Positions 1-9,600 of a stretch of 64,000 bases of DNA are shown here, in pieces; the first letter of the stretch is position 1, and each line of letters opens with the position of its first letter. The DNA is from Xenorhabdus kozodoii. Lineage in GTDB: Bacteria; Pseudomonadota; Gammaproteobacteria; Enterobacterales; Enterobacteriaceae. The notes beneath the pieces are model-generated. The model saw only the letters and a program-made list of their open reading frames with translations. It made no database searches and had not been told where the DNA came from. The stretch lies in contig NZ_NJCX01000015.1 of assembly GCF_002632875.1 (NCBI RefSeq), forward strand, positions 1 through 64,000, written 5' to 3'. The position numbers were made by a program, and so were the translations under genes.

Positions 1-405
1 AGGTTGACAGGTGAGTGCATTGAACACCTCCCCCTATTTTCAGGAAGAATATATCATGAGCTATCATGCCACAATGGAGCGTACGACTGTAGTACTAAGA
101 ATTCCTTGAAAGATAAATAGCATATGGTTACTTCTATTGAAACGAGTAATATGATGAAAACTGGATTTTTCTTGTCTTTATTACCCTCTTTTTTCTGGTG
201 AATAAAATATTTGTAACTATCCTAGATTATTTTAGTTATCTAGATCAGTCCAATATTTTTTATTATTTTATGTGTAAATTATAATATTACGCTAAATAGC
301 ACAAACTCGATACGATGTGTATCTGGTTTTATTTCATTCACGTAAAAGCAAATAGGAAGGTTTCACTAAATTTAGGATGCCCAGGTTGGCATATAAGGAT
401 TTTTT
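1..405. other. AT-rich region upstream of the FAD oxidoreductase operon
   Basis: No convincing gene is visible. A short frame at 56-109 on the plus strand (17 codons, preceded by AGGAAG at 43-48) could be the remnant of a truncated gene or a leader peptide, but it matches nothing I recognise. A TATAAT at 280-285 is a possible -10 element for the downstream operon; no good -35 accompanies it. The AAGGAT at 395-400 is the ribosome binding site of the next gene. Confidence 0.4.
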
Positions 406-1668
406 TTGGTTGAATATTATGATGTAGCAATTATTGGTTCTGGTCCCGCAGGACTGGCCGCAGCACAATGTCTGAATGGTAGCGGTCTTCGTTCAATTCT
501 GATTGATCAAGGAAGAGCTATTAATGAACGTGATAAAGACACTGAAGCGGAACTTACTCAGGGTCATGGCGGTGCAGGTCTATATTCTGATGGAAAATTC
601 TCATTTTTTCCATCGGCAAGTCATCTTTGGAATTTACCACAGCAAGAAGCATTGCATGCAGCCTATGATTGGACCTGTAACCTGCTTACTTCTTATGGTT
701 TGAGTACCCCACCATTTCCAGATAATCCTGAAGCCTATACAGTAGGAAGTGGGGAATGGGTGCTTAAAGAATATCCCTCTGACTATTTATCTCTACAGGC
801 GAGGTTGGAACTTATAGCACAACTGATCAATAGTACAGAATCTGATATTCTGACTGATACACGAGTATCTCACTATCGCTATCTGCCTGAATGTGACTAT
901 TTTGAGTTTATTTTAATTGATGACAAGAATCAGCTTAAAACTCTTCATGTTAAACGTATCATTGTAGCCAGTGGTCGTTTTGGTCCACTAGAAATTCCAG
1001 ATATGTTACGGCATTCTTTCCGGCGACTTGAGGTTGGGTTTCGCATTGAACAACCTCATGATCTATCATTTTTTGGGAATATGCCTCAACTTGATCCAAA
1101 ACTTAAATTTCAATCGGAGTCTGGTGAGGTGGAATGGAGAACATTCTGTGCATGTCGTGGTGGAGAAACCGTATTAACACAGACTTTGGGATTGTGGACT
1201 GTATCTGGTCATTCTGATGGACCGTATTCCGGACGCTCAAATGTTGGCTTCAATACGCGCGTTCTGGATGAGAAGATTGCAAAAGATTCTTTGCCTGCCA
1301 TGCTTAACGAGTTATCAAAACCTGAGTCTTATTTCAGAGTAAAACTTCAGGATGTATTGAACACGGATTCAGAATCGGCAATTAAACTAAAAAATACGTA
1401 TGGCGAAAAACTCATGAAGTTGATGCTTGATGGTGTTAAGAGTCTAATGAAGAAATTTCCAATACTTGACCATCCTGAAACCCGGCTTATTGGACCTACT
1501 CTGGAAGGAATAGGATGGTATCCTGAAATTAACGGAGAATTACGTATGCCTGACTTACCCGTATGGGTGGCTGGTGATGCTTGTGGTTTATTCAGGGGAA
1601 TTGTTGCTGCGTTTATCAGTGGACATTATGTAGCATCTTCGGTGTTATCTGATTTGCAAAGGAGTTAA
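406..1668 (+). CDS. FAD-dependent dehydrogenase, COG2509-like
   Basis: A 420-residue flavoprotein of the uncharacterised FAD-dependent dehydrogenase type. The N-terminal dinucleotide-binding motif GSGPAGL is at residues 11-17. A glycine-rich stretch HGGAGLYSDGKF at 54-65 is typical of that family, and a C-terminal FAD-binding segment carries GDACG at 390-394. There is no signal peptide or membrane segment, so it should be cytosolic. The start is a TTG codon placed by AAGGAT five to six bases upstream; no ATG fits better. It is the first gene of a tight operon: the Nudix gene starts 2 nt after its stop and a HAD phosphatase overlaps that gene. Substrate and pathway are unknown; the partners suggest small-molecule or nucleotide-linked metabolism. 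Confidence 0.75.
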   Translation: MVEYYDVAIIGSGPAGLAAAQCLNGSGLRSILIDQGRAINERDKDTEAELTQGHGGAGLYSDGKFSFFPSASHLWNLPQQEALHAAYDWTCNLLTSYGLSTPPFPDNPEAYTVGSGEWVLKEYPSDYLSLQARLELIAQLINSTESDILTDTRVSHYRYLPECDYFEFILIDDKNQLKTLHVKRIIVASGRFGPLEIPDMLRHSFRRLEVGFRIEQPHDLSFFGNMPQLDPKLKFQSESGEVEWRTFCACRGGETVLTQTLGLWTVSGHSDGPYSGRSNVGFNTRVLDEKIAKDSLPAMLNELSKPESYFRVKLQDVLNTDSESAIKLKNTYGEKLMKLMLDGVKSLMKKFPILDHPETRLIGPTLEGIGWYPEINGELRMPDLPVWVAGDACGLFRGIVAAFISGHYVASSVLSDLQRS

Positions 1669-1670
1669 CT

Positions 1671-2135
1671 GTGAGTAAAAACGGGAAACCTGTCGTCGGT
1701 GTCGGTGCCATTGTTGTCCGTCCAGATGGTGCAATATTGCTGGGATATAGAACAAAATCAGGTGAGTTACCATGCTGGTGCTTACCGGGAGGCCATGTCG
1801 AGTCAGGCGAATCGTTTGAGGCCGCAGCCGTACGTGAAATCGCCGAAGAATCAGGCATAACAGCGCTGAATGACGTGCGTATATTGGCGATCACACAGCA
1901 GCTTGATGCTTCTATTCCTATGATTACCGGTGCTGTGCTGGCATCAGTCAATTCAGATGTTGAGGCACGAGTATTGGAGCCTGAAGTCTTTTCTTCTTGG
2001 CGCTGGTTTAGCCCCGATGCTATTCCCGTTCCATTATATCCAGCCAGTAGTACCGTTTTGGCATGTTGGTTGGGAACTGACTTACCCAATAATTGGCGGA
2101 TTTATCCGATTAATCAGCTCGGAGAACAGGCGTGA
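1671..2135 (+). CDS. Nudix hydrolase
   Basis: A 154-residue protein with a perfect Nudix box (G-x5-E-x7-REUxEExGU) at residues 41-63: G41, E47, R55-E56, E59-E60, G62. Nudix enzymes hydrolyse a nucleoside diphosphate linked to another moiety, using metal ions held by the box glutamates. The conserved PCWCLPGGHV context before the box is typical of small MutT/ADP-ribose-type members, but the substrate cannot be read from the sequence. Start is GTG, two bases after the stop of the FAD gene and preceded by AAAGGAG. The stop overlaps the GTG start of the HAD gene by 4 nt (GTGA), indicating translational coupling. Expected to be cytosolic. Confidence 0.88.
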   Translation: MSKNGKPVVGVGAIVVRPDGAILLGYRTKSGELPCWCLPGGHVESGESFEAAAVREIAEESGITALNDVRILAITQQLDASIPMITGAVLASVNSDVEARVLEPEVFSSWRWFSPDAIPVPLYPASSTVLACWLGTDLPNNWRIYPINQLGEQA

Positions 2136-2773
2136 GTTTGCTACATGTCTTTGATATGGACGGCACCTTGTTAATAGGGACTACCGCGAGTATTGAAATT
2201 TCTCGTGAACTGGGTTGTTTAGATGAATTAATGGTGCTCGAACATAATTTCAGTATAGGTCAGATTGATACCCATCAATTTGCAACGCAAATATACAAAC
2301 TTTGGAAGACACTCACCCCGCAAGATGTGATTCGAAGTGTGGAAAAGGCTCCGTGGATTTCGGGTTTAAAAGAAGTGCTGGAAGACATTCATCTGCGCAA
2401 TGAACATTCTTTGGTTGTAACCATGTCTCCCCGCTTTTTTGCTGAACACCTGTACCTTATGGGAGTGGATGTTGTTGTTGCCTCGCGTTTTCCTATTTTG
2501 CCATTCAAAGAGGAGTTGGACGTCGCTGGTATATTACGTCCTGTCGATAAAGTCACTGTTGTCGATCAACAATTACTCGAATATGGTTTGGATAGAATGC
2601 ATTGCATCGCCTATGGTGATTCTTCATCTGATATTCCGCTTTTTCAGGTGCTGCCACATACCGTCTCAATGAACGGGGATGAGTATATAAATCCGTGGTC
2701 ACGTCTGAAATATGTTGGAAATGATTTACGAAATGCCTATTCGTTGGCACGCAATATTTTTACTGATCAATGA
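2132..2773 (+). CDS. HAD-superfamily phosphatase, PSP/subclass IB-like
   Basis: A 213-residue HAD phosphohydrolase. Motif I is DMDGTLL with the nucleophile Asp8 and the acid/base Asp10. A hydroxyl motif II lies near Thr97/Ser99, a lysine is near 140, and motif IV GDSSSD is at 162-167. A helical insert between motif I and II (about 20-85) is the C1 cap of phosphoserine-phosphatase-like members. It is translationally coupled to the Nudix gene by a GTGA overlap. Together with the Nudix enzyme it could cleave a nucleoside-diphosphate compound and then dephosphorylate the product; that is inference. A rho-independent terminator follows at 2848. Confidence 0.85.
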   Translation: MSLLHVFDMDGTLLIGTTASIEISRELGCLDELMVLEHNFSIGQIDTHQFATQIYKLWKTLTPQDVIRSVEKAPWISGLKEVLEDIHLRNEHSLVVTMSPRFFAEHLYLMGVDVVVASRFPILPFKEELDVAGILRPVDKVTVVDQQLLEYGLDRMHCIAYGDSSSDIPLFQVLPHTVSMNGDEYINPWSRLKYVGNDLRNAYSLARNIFTDQ

Positions 2774-2847
2774 AATGCTCCCGTATTGTATCGTGTTGGG
2801 AACCACTAGCAGTCGAAAGTAGATATCGTAACTATCAGAAAGAAAAC

Positions 2848-2876
2848 CGGAGGCTATCCCTCTCCTCCGTTTTTTT
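2848..2876 (+). terminator. Rho-independent terminator after the FAD-Nudix-HAD operon
   Basis: Perfect 6-bp stem CGGAGG/CCTCCG (2848-2853 with 2864-2869), 10-nt loop, then a run of seven T. A short A run precedes it at 2843-2846, so it may also serve the convergent gene ending at 2894. Confidence 0.75.
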
Positions 2877-2893
2877 AAGGTGTGATTGGGTTT

Positions 2894-4969
2894 TTAGTGT
2901 CTGAAAAATGCTTTTAGCCGCTTATTAACCTGCTGTTTATCAAAAGGTTCCAGCGGTTCACTGGGGGATAATCCGGCCCATTCTAATTGTTCCGCTTCAT
3001 CTTCAGTCAGTGTTTTCTGCTTTCTGAGTTTGAGCAAATGGTTCCAATTCCAAATGCCGCCAGAATCTTCCGCCGGACACAGGCCATTCCCTGCGGTCAC
3101 TTCCGGTTGGATAATGTCTTTTTCCATCACTTTCTCTACGATTATCTGATGAAACCAATCATCACCAAAGTCATATTGATAGTTGAGTTCATCCCCAATT
3201 TCAGCCAAAAATACCCCGATGCGTATTTGGTCATAATGTTCTTCTGGGATGCTGTCTCCTTCAATATTAAAACTGAATAGATGAGCGTTTTCCCAGCCCA
3301 TGGCAGTTTGTATCACATCATGAAATTCATTGAGTGTTAGCTGGTTACTGACACGGATACGGCGCCATACGGCTGGCGTTGCATCGAGTAAACTCACCTT
3401 GAGAACCAATCCTTGTGGTTCGATCTCTTCTTCTTGTTCCATGTAAAAATAGTCAAAACTGAGTTCAGACAAAGTTTCAAATAAAGCAAACTTTTTGCGG
3501 TTTAACGCAGGATCTCTAAGGGCATAAGCCAAATCTAAATATTGATCGACCAGATGGGGGGCTTGTGATGTCAATCTATATTGCTCAATGACAGCGGAGT
3601 AAGTCAGGCGCTCAATAAACCACTCCCGATTTGCATAGTAATAGAGCTTCAATAAATCCCTGGGTTTTTTCGCTTTCAGTAAGTATTCTTCCGGTGCCAG
3701 CCACGACAGTATTAATGAGGAACCCATGGCGATGCCAAGGCGATTCTGATCCTGTCGTTTCGGATTAGCTTGATAACCGAATTTTTGACTCCAGTGTTCG
3801 AGTTCAAATGCTTCTGGCTGTGTCCATTCGGGTGGAAGTTGCGACAGCCAATAAAGTGAGTCGAGATCGAGTGGCGTGTTTTTAGTTTGCTGAACGGAAA
3901 GTATCCACGGTAAAATTTGTTGCAACCAGTCAGGGGAGACGGGGGTAAAGTCAATATAACCGTCATGATTGTTTAATTCTTCAATCAGTTCGGGGATGGT
4001 TCGGTCAGGATCAATGTTCGGTAAGCTCTCGCGAATACCCGATTTAAAATCCAGCATCATATTCATCTGGTATTTTTTGCTATCCAGTGTGATTGTCATC
4101 ATCATGCTGGCGCAATCATTTCCATCAACATGAGTGACGTATAACTCGTGTATCTTTGCGGTTTCCTGCACCTTATGGCAATGCGACATGGCTCTTTTTT
4201 TCCAGCGCTTGAAGCTGGAATGAATGGCGGGATGGCGGTTGAACCGTGCGCACAGATTGATGAGTTGCAGGTAAGATAAGTTCTCCCAGGCAGAAGAGGG
4301 ACAATCGTCCAACGCTTGCGCGCTGGCAAGGGCAATCGGCTCTTCAAAGTATTGGGTCAGTAGAAGTAGGGCATCGATGCCCCATGTATGCTTGGCAACT
4401 TCCGACAATAGATGGGGTAAGGCTTCCTGGGGCGCGACGGAAAGACCGTTTTCAAAAAAATCAACAAACTCAATGCCAGACTGAATTTCAAACTGCGCAA
4501 AGAGTTGGCTTAAATTGAGCGGCTTGGCCGGGAAAGTCGCGATATTGGTGCTATCGGCATATTTGGAAGCATCTAATAGCTGGGTGATATCAGTGTCGAT
4601 GTGAAACTGGTTTCTTTTCAGGATCGAGACACATAATAACAGGCATTCGCTATTGATCCCGAATTCTTCTTTGGTATGTACCAAAATTTGCTCAATGAAC
4701 TCTTCAATTTGCCGTTTGGCTTCAGCAGGCAACTTATTTATCGTCAAGGCAAGTTCTGCTATGGCAATTTCAAGCCAATGGTTAATGCTATCGCCTATCT
4801 CATCCATCGCTTCTTTGGGCAACATTAACACCATGCTTATCAATAAGAAGACATTTTCTGGATCGGAAAACCACTGTATTTGCTTTTGGGTTAGGGAACG
4901 TTGTTTCTCGGAAGTGTGGGCATATTTTTGTATGGCGGATAACAATTTTTCAGGTGTGAGTTTCATCAT
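2894..4969 (-). CDS. Large protein with C-terminal pRiA4b ORF-3-type domain
   Basis: About 691 residues. The last about 160 residues (from LVLKVSLLDATPAVWRRIRV) match the plasmid pRiA4b ORF-3 family as I recall it: the PAVWRRI motif, LTLNEFHDVIQTAMGW, and the YDFGDDW segment. Stand-alone family members are around 180-200 residues, so about 520 N-terminal residues are an added helical region for which I recognise no domain. No transmembrane segment or signal peptide is visible. The start is one of two tandem ATG codons (4969 or 4966), eight bases after GAAGAG; a TTG further upstream is in frame but has no ribosome binding site of its own. The gene faces the previous operon. The family is common next to mobile elements and its function is unknown. 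Confidence 0.7.
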   Translation of the reverse strand: MMKLTPEKLLSAIQKYAHTSEKQRSLTQKQIQWFSDPENVFLLISMVLMLPKEAMDEIGDSINHWLEIAIAELALTINKLPAEAKRQIEEFIEQILVHTKEEFGINSECLLLCVSILKRNQFHIDTDITQLLDASKYADSTNIATFPAKPLNLSQLFAQFEIQSGIEFVDFFENGLSVAPQEALPHLLSEVAKHTWGIDALLLLTQYFEEPIALASAQALDDCPSSAWENLSYLQLINLCARFNRHPAIHSSFKRWKKRAMSHCHKVQETAKIHELYVTHVDGNDCASMMMTITLDSKKYQMNMMLDFKSGIRESLPNIDPDRTIPELIEELNNHDGYIDFTPVSPDWLQQILPWILSVQQTKNTPLDLDSLYWLSQLPPEWTQPEAFELEHWSQKFGYQANPKRQDQNRLGIAMGSSLILSWLAPEEYLLKAKKPRDLLKLYYYANREWFIERLTYSAVIEQYRLTSQAPHLVDQYLDLAYALRDPALNRKKFALFETLSELSFDYFYMEQEEEIEPQGLVLKVSLLDATPAVWRRIRVSNQLTLNEFHDVIQTAMGWENAHLFSFNIEGDSIPEEHYDQIRIGVFLAEIGDELNYQYDFGDDWFHQIIVEKVMEKDIIQPEVTAGNGLCPAEDSGGIWNWNHLLKLRKQKTLTEDEAEQLEWAGLSPSEPLEPFDKQQVNKRLKAFFRH

Positions 4970-5233
4970 TAATCTCTTCAATTATCAATATTTCAACCAA
5001 GAAGAGTGCTGATTATTATACGGACATATCCACCCTTCCCCTTTATTATCGTCAATAGTCTAACCTGAATTTTGGAAAGGTCAGTAAAGTTGTATTGAAA
5101 TTTAGCCATGTGATTTCCAAGTTGCTGCTTTGTGGTGTGTAATTTGAAAATAGGCTATGGCAATGCCATTCTGCTGTCTGGCGGGGTAAGATGGCTGGGG
5201 AATAACCGATTAACAGAACGGGGAGGTAAGATA

Positions 5234-6166
5234 ATGAGTATTCGCATTGTGCCTAACGATCAGCCAGATAAAGAGCGAGGAAATACAAGGGGGGCGAGTT
5301 TTATTCCTCCAGTGTTATTTACCAATCTGAAAACGCTTTATCAACAGCGTGCTGAGCGTTTGAAAACCTTGGCAACAGAAAGCAATCCATTTGCAAGTTA
5401 CCTGAATTTTGTGGCAGAGGTTGTACAGGCACAGCAAAAAGCGTTGTATGACAATCCGCTGGATATAGAATTAGATGAACTCCTCCGCCATTCCCACCAA
5501 GAAGATCGTATTCCTCTGGATTGTAAAACGCTGCACCGTAGCCAACACTGGCAAAATATCCTGCACGCCTTGATGGCGGAATTACGGTTTACCGTACCTG
5601 AACATGTAAAACCTACCCTCGAAAATCTGGCAAAAAATTCAGCCCAAGAGTTGGAAGAGATGGCGAGTGCGCTGCTCAAGAGTGAGTTCAGTAAGGTCAG
5701 TGCTGATCAGGCGGTGTTTGTCTGGGCGGCGTTATCGGTATATTGGGTGCAAATGGCCAGTTTGATCCCTGGCAAGGCACGGGCAGAGTCTGGAGAACAT
5801 CGCCAGTTTTGTCCAGTGTGTGGCAGTATACCGGTTGCCAGTGTGGTGCAAATCGGCACTCACCAGGGATTGCGTTATTTGCATTGTAATCTGTGTGAAA
5901 GTGAGTGGCATGTTGTCCGCATTAAATGCAGTAACTGTGAACAAACCCGTGACCTGAATTATTGGTCACTGGAGAGTGAGCAAGCCGCAATCAAAGCGGA
6001 AAGTTGTGGTGATTGTGGGAGTTATCTCAAAATTTTGTATCAGGAAAAAGATCCGGGTGTCGATGCGGTGGCCGATGATCTGGCGTCATTGATTCTGGAT
6101 GCCAAAATGGAAGAAGAAGGTTTTGCCCGCAGTAGCCTGAATCCTTTTCTGTTTCCTAACAAATAA
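5234..6166 (+). CDS. fdhE: Formate dehydrogenase maturation factor FdhE
   Basis: A 310-residue cytosolic protein needed to make respiratory (selenocysteine-containing) formate dehydrogenases active. The sequence tracks E. coli FdhE over its full length, including the [17 protein letters not shown] and HCNLCE stretches. Four CxxC pairs are visible, at Cys193/196, 218/221, 232/235 and 258/261, which are expected metal-binding rubredoxin-like knuckles. The open frame extends 34 codons upstream, but the ATG at 5234 with GGGAGG seven bases before it matches the E. coli start. It begins the fdhE-selA-selB set: selA starts 17 nt after its stop. No formate dehydrogenase structural gene lies in this window, unlike E. 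coli, where fdhE follows fdoGHI. Confidence 0.95.
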   Translation: MSIRIVPNDQPDKERGNTRGASFIPPVLFTNLKTLYQQRAERLKTLATESNPFASYLNFVAEVVQAQQKALYDNPLDIELDELLRHSHQEDRIPLDCKTLHRSQHWQNILHALMAELRFTVPEHVKPTLENLAKNSAQELEEMASALLKSEFSKVSADQAVFVWAALSVYWVQMASLIPGKARAESGEHRQFCPVCGSIPVASVVQIGTHQGLRYLHCNLCESEWHVVRIKCSNCEQTRDLNYWSLESEQAAIKAESCGDCGSYLKILYQEKDPGVDAVADDLASLILDAKMEEEGFARSSLNPFLFPNK

Positions 6167-6183
6167 AGGGCGATAGGGAAACG

Positions 6184-7593
6184 ATGACACACGTAATCAA
6201 CTTGCTGTACCGCCAATTACCCGCCATTGACAGGTTGTTGCAGGAGCCGCATATCATCTCGCTGGTTGCCTCTTATGGACAGACGCAAGTGGTGGATATA
6301 TTACGGAAAATGCAGGAGCAGGCGCGGATGCATATTCGCGAACATCAAGCTTTGCCAGAATGGAGTGACGATTGGGCTGCATCCTTGCAGCGAAGATTGG
6401 ACGAGGCGCAAACGTCCGCCTTAACCCCCGTATTTAACTTAAGTGGAACAGTACTCCATACCAATTTGGGGCGTGCATTGTTGGCCGAATCGGCCATTGA
6501 AGCCGTGACGCAAGCTATGCGTTCACCGGTGACGCTGGAATATTCTCTTGATGGCGCCAGTCGCGGGCATCGTGATCGGGCATTGGCTGATTTACTCTGT
6601 ACGTTAACGGGGGCAGAAGATGCGTGTATCGTTAACAATAATGCCGCCGCGGTCTTATTGATGCTGGCAACCGTGGCGCAAGGAAAAGAGGTTGTCGTTT
6701 CCCGCGGTGAATTGGTCGAGATTGGCGGAGCGTTCCGTATTCCTGATGTTATGGCGCAAGCGGGTTGTCGTTTAGTGGAAGTGGGGACGACTAACCGGAC
6801 ACACCTGAAAGATTACCAGCAGGCAATGACACTTGATACGGGTATGCTGATGAAGGTGCATACCAGCAATTACCGCATTGAAGGCTTCACCGCCGAAGTA
6901 TCGGGGGAGGAATTAGCGAAGCTGGGCAAGGCGTCCCAAATCCCGACTGCTATCGATCTGGGTAGCGGCTCCATGATAGATATGACGCAATATGGTTTGC
7001 CGGCTGAACCGATGCCCCAGGACTGCCTGAAGTACGGTATTGATTTAGTCACTTTTTCCGGGGATAAATTATTGGGGGGTCCCCAGGCCGGCATTATTGT
7101 CGGTAAAAAACCGTGGATCGAGGCTATCCAGCAGCATCCCCTGAAACGCGCATTGCGGGCGGATAAAATGACCTTGGCGGCACTGGAGGCCACTTTGCGC
7201 CTCTATCAAAACCCTGAACAACTTCGCCAGGCATTGCCGACTTTGCGTTTGCTGACCCGCGCGCAAGACGAAATTCGTGATATGGCACAACAGCTTATTC
7301 CCCAAATTCGGGCATATTACCGCGATAAGTTCATTATTCGTGATGAGCCTTGCTATTCCCAAATTGGCAGTGGCTCCTTGCCGGTTGATAGATTACCCAG
7401 TTGGGCACTGACTTTTGCCGCTATCGATAGGCGTGGCAGCACCTTGGAGAAATTGGCTCACCATTGGCGTAATTTGAAAAAACCGGTCATTGGGCGCCTG
7501 TATGATGGCCGATTATGGCTGGATCTGCGTTGTCTGGAAGATGGAAATGCATTATTACGGGCATTGTTACTAAATTGCGGTGATAAAAAATAG
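6184..7593 (+). CDS. selA: L-seryl-tRNA(Sec) selenium transferase
   Basis: SelA, 469 residues (E. coli 463), converts seryl-tRNA(Sec) to selenocysteyl-tRNA(Sec) with selenophosphate, using pyridoxal phosphate. The PLP lysine lies in [11 protein letters not shown] as Lys295, the same number as in E. coli. The N-terminal tRNA-binding helices, the [11 protein letters not shown] stretch and the NNNAAAVLL loop are intact. A good ribosome binding site (AGGGAAACG) precedes the ATG. selB begins 11 nt after its stop, so the two are co-transcribed. The tRNA gene selC and selD are not in the window. Confidence 0.97.
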   Translation: MTHVINLLYRQLPAIDRLLQEPHIISLVASYGQTQVVDILRKMQEQARMHIREHQALPEWSDDWAASLQRRLDEAQTSALTPVFNLSGTVLHTNLGRALLAESAIEAVTQAMRSPVTLEYSLDGASRGHRDRALADLLCTLTGAEDACIVNNNAAAVLLMLATVAQGKEVVVSRGELVEIGGAFRIPDVMAQAGCRLVEVGTTNRTHLKDYQQAMTLDTGMLMKVHTSNYRIEGFTAEVSGEELAKLGKASQIPTAIDLGSGSMIDMTQYGLPAEPMPQDCLKYGIDLVTFSGDKLLGGPQAGIIVGKKPWIEAIQQHPLKRALRADKMTLAALEATLRLYQNPEQLRQALPTLRLLTRAQDEIRDMAQQLIPQIRAYYRDKFIIRDEPCYSQIGSGSLPVDRLPSWALTFAAIDRRGSTLEKLAHHWRNLKKPVIGRLYDGRLWLDLRCLEDGNALLRALLLNCGDKK

Positions 7594-7604
7594 GCTCGAT
7601 AACG

Positions 7605-9485
7605 ATGATTTTTGCCACAGCAGGACATGTTGATCACGGTAAAACGACACTCATTCAAGCCATCACAGGCGTTGATACGACGCATCTACCGGAAGAGAAA
7701 AAACGCGGGATGACGATTGATCTCGGTTATGCCTATTGGCCGCAGCCAGATGGGGCTTCGCTGGGTTTTGTCGATGTACCAGGGCATGAAAAATTCCTGT
7801 CCAATATGTTGGCAGGGATGGGTGGCATCGATCATGTCTTGTTGGTTGTTGCCTGTGATGATGGTGTGATGGCGCAGACGCGGGAACATCTGGCAATTTT
7901 GCGTTTGATCGGACGACCTGATATCACGGTTGTGCTGACCAAAGCGGACAGTGTCGAACCCGCACGGATTGAGGAAGTTCGGCAACAGGTCGGGCAATTA
8001 TTGCTATCACAAGGCTGGCAATCGGTGCCTGTGTTTGTCACGGCAGCCATCACGCAAGAGGGCATTACCCCACTGAGAGAGCATTTGCAGTCTATCTATC
8101 AATGCCACTTCTCTTCTTCTTGGCAACAGCCGCAGCCTGAAAAATTGCAACAGCGATTTCGTTTGGCTATCGATCGTGTTTTTACCATTAAAGGCGCGGG
8201 GCTGGTTGTCACTGGGACGGCGTTGGCGGGAAGCATTAATGTCAATGATACCTTATGGCTGACTGGCAGTGCTCAAACCGTAAGAGTGCGTGGCTTGCAT
8301 GCCCAAAATCAACCCGCCCAGAGCGCTAAGGCGGGGCAGCGTATCGCCTTGAATATCGTCGGCGATATCAGCAAAGCGCAAATTTCCCGTGGCGACTGGC
8401 TGTTATTACAGAAACCAGCATTGGCGGCTGAAAAGGTGTTAGTCGAAATTGACGCTGATGCGCCACTGCAAAACTGGCAACCTGTTCATCTCCATCATGC
8501 CGCCAGCCATATCACCGGAAGAATTTCTATCCTGAACTCGCTAACCGATACGCCAATATTGGCGGAATTGACGCTGGATCGCCCGTTGTGGCTGGTGGAA
8601 AATGATCGCTTGGTATTGCGTGATATCAGCGCCAGAAAAACGCTGGCCGGGGCGCGGGTCGTTAGCTTAAATTCCCCGCGCAGGGGGAAACGGCAGCCTG
8701 AATTTCTTGACTGGTTAACCCAACTGGCACGAACGATCCGCCATACGGAAAGTCTGACCTTATATTTAACGCGTGGAGCGTTATCACTGAGCCATTTTGC
8801 CTGGGCACGTCAGTTGACAGAAAACCAGCTCAATAGCTTACTGGTTGGGATGAAGGTTATCGTTGCGGGGGATTGGGTATTATCGCAGCACCATGCCCGG
8901 TTGGCAGAACAAACACTCTTGCAGACAGTAGGGGAGTACCACGAAAAACATCCCGATCAACTGGGCGTCGGTAAGGCGCGTTTGAAACGAATGGCGTTGC
9001 CGACACTGGATGACCTGCTGGCTTATAAACTGATCAATCGGTTGCTGGAACAAGAAGCGCTAAAACAAACACAGGGTTGGTTGCACTTGCCTGAGCATGG
9101 ATTGATGTTTACCGCAGAGCAGGCGCGTTTGTGGTTAAAAGTGGAACCCTATTTTCAAGCAGAAGCATGGTGGGTGCGCGATTTGGCGTCTGAAATGGGG
9201 GAAGATGAAGAGATCATCCGTCATTTTTTGCGAAAAGCCGCCCAATTGGGGCTTATTATCGCCATCGTGCCCGATCGTTATTACCATCGTCAGTACATTC
9301 AGCAACTTGCCGATTTAATCCGCAACTATGCTCAGGTTAAGGGAGGTATAACGGCTATCGATTTTCGGGATGAATTGGGGATTGGCCGGAAATTAGCGAT
9401 CCAAATACTGGAATATTTTGATCGTACAGGGTTTACCCGCAGGAAAGCGGATTTGCACGTTTTGCGGGATGAGGGCATGTTCTAG
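7605..9485 (+). CDS. selB: Selenocysteine-specific elongation factor SelB
   Basis: SelB, 626 residues (E. coli 614), delivers selenocysteyl-tRNA to UGA codons followed by a SECIS hairpin. GTPase motifs are clear: G1 GHVDHGKT at 7-14, G3 DVPGH at 57-61 and G4 TKAD at 112-115. EF-Tu-like domains II and III follow (about 175-340). The C-terminal half (about 370-626) has the winged-helix repeats that bind SECIS RNA, ending in RRKADLHVL. The gene follows selA by 11 nt. A weak hairpin (GCGG/CCGC at 9505-9517, then AT-rich sequence) may end the transcript. Confidence 0.97.
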   Translation: MIFATAGHVDHGKTTLIQAITGVDTTHLPEEKKRGMTIDLGYAYWPQPDGASLGFVDVPGHEKFLSNMLAGMGGIDHVLLVVACDDGVMAQTREHLAILRLIGRPDITVVLTKADSVEPARIEEVRQQVGQLLLSQGWQSVPVFVTAAITQEGITPLREHLQSIYQCHFSSSWQQPQPEKLQQRFRLAIDRVFTIKGAGLVVTGTALAGSINVNDTLWLTGSAQTVRVRGLHAQNQPAQSAKAGQRIALNIVGDISKAQISRGDWLLLQKPALAAEKVLVEIDADAPLQNWQPVHLHHAASHITGRISILNSLTDTPILAELTLDRPLWLVENDRLVLRDISARKTLAGARVVSLNSPRRGKRQPEFLDWLTQLARTIRHTESLTLYLTRGALSLSHFAWARQLTENQLNSLLVGMKVIVAGDWVLSQHHARLAEQTLLQTVGEYHEKHPDQLGVGKARLKRMALPTLDDLLAYKLINRLLEQEALKQTQGWLHLPEHGLMFTAEQARLWLKVEPYFQAEAWWVRDLASEMGEDEEIIRHFLRKAAQLGLIIAIVPDRYYHRQYIQQLADLIRNYAQVKGGITAIDFRDELGIGRKLAIQILEYFDRTGFTRRKADLHVLRDEGMF

Positions 9486-9600
9486 CGTTTTAGTTTAATG
9501 ATGGGCGGATTGGCCGCATTTTATTTACAGTCTATGGGACAACCTGTGCTATTTTTCATCAGGTTGGTCAACTGAACTCATGTGTGGAATTCAATAGAGT

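Noticed and set aside
1616-2089. 157-codon frame opposite the Nudix gene.
   Set aside because: It is antisense to a gene with a perfect Nudix box and has no recognisable features.
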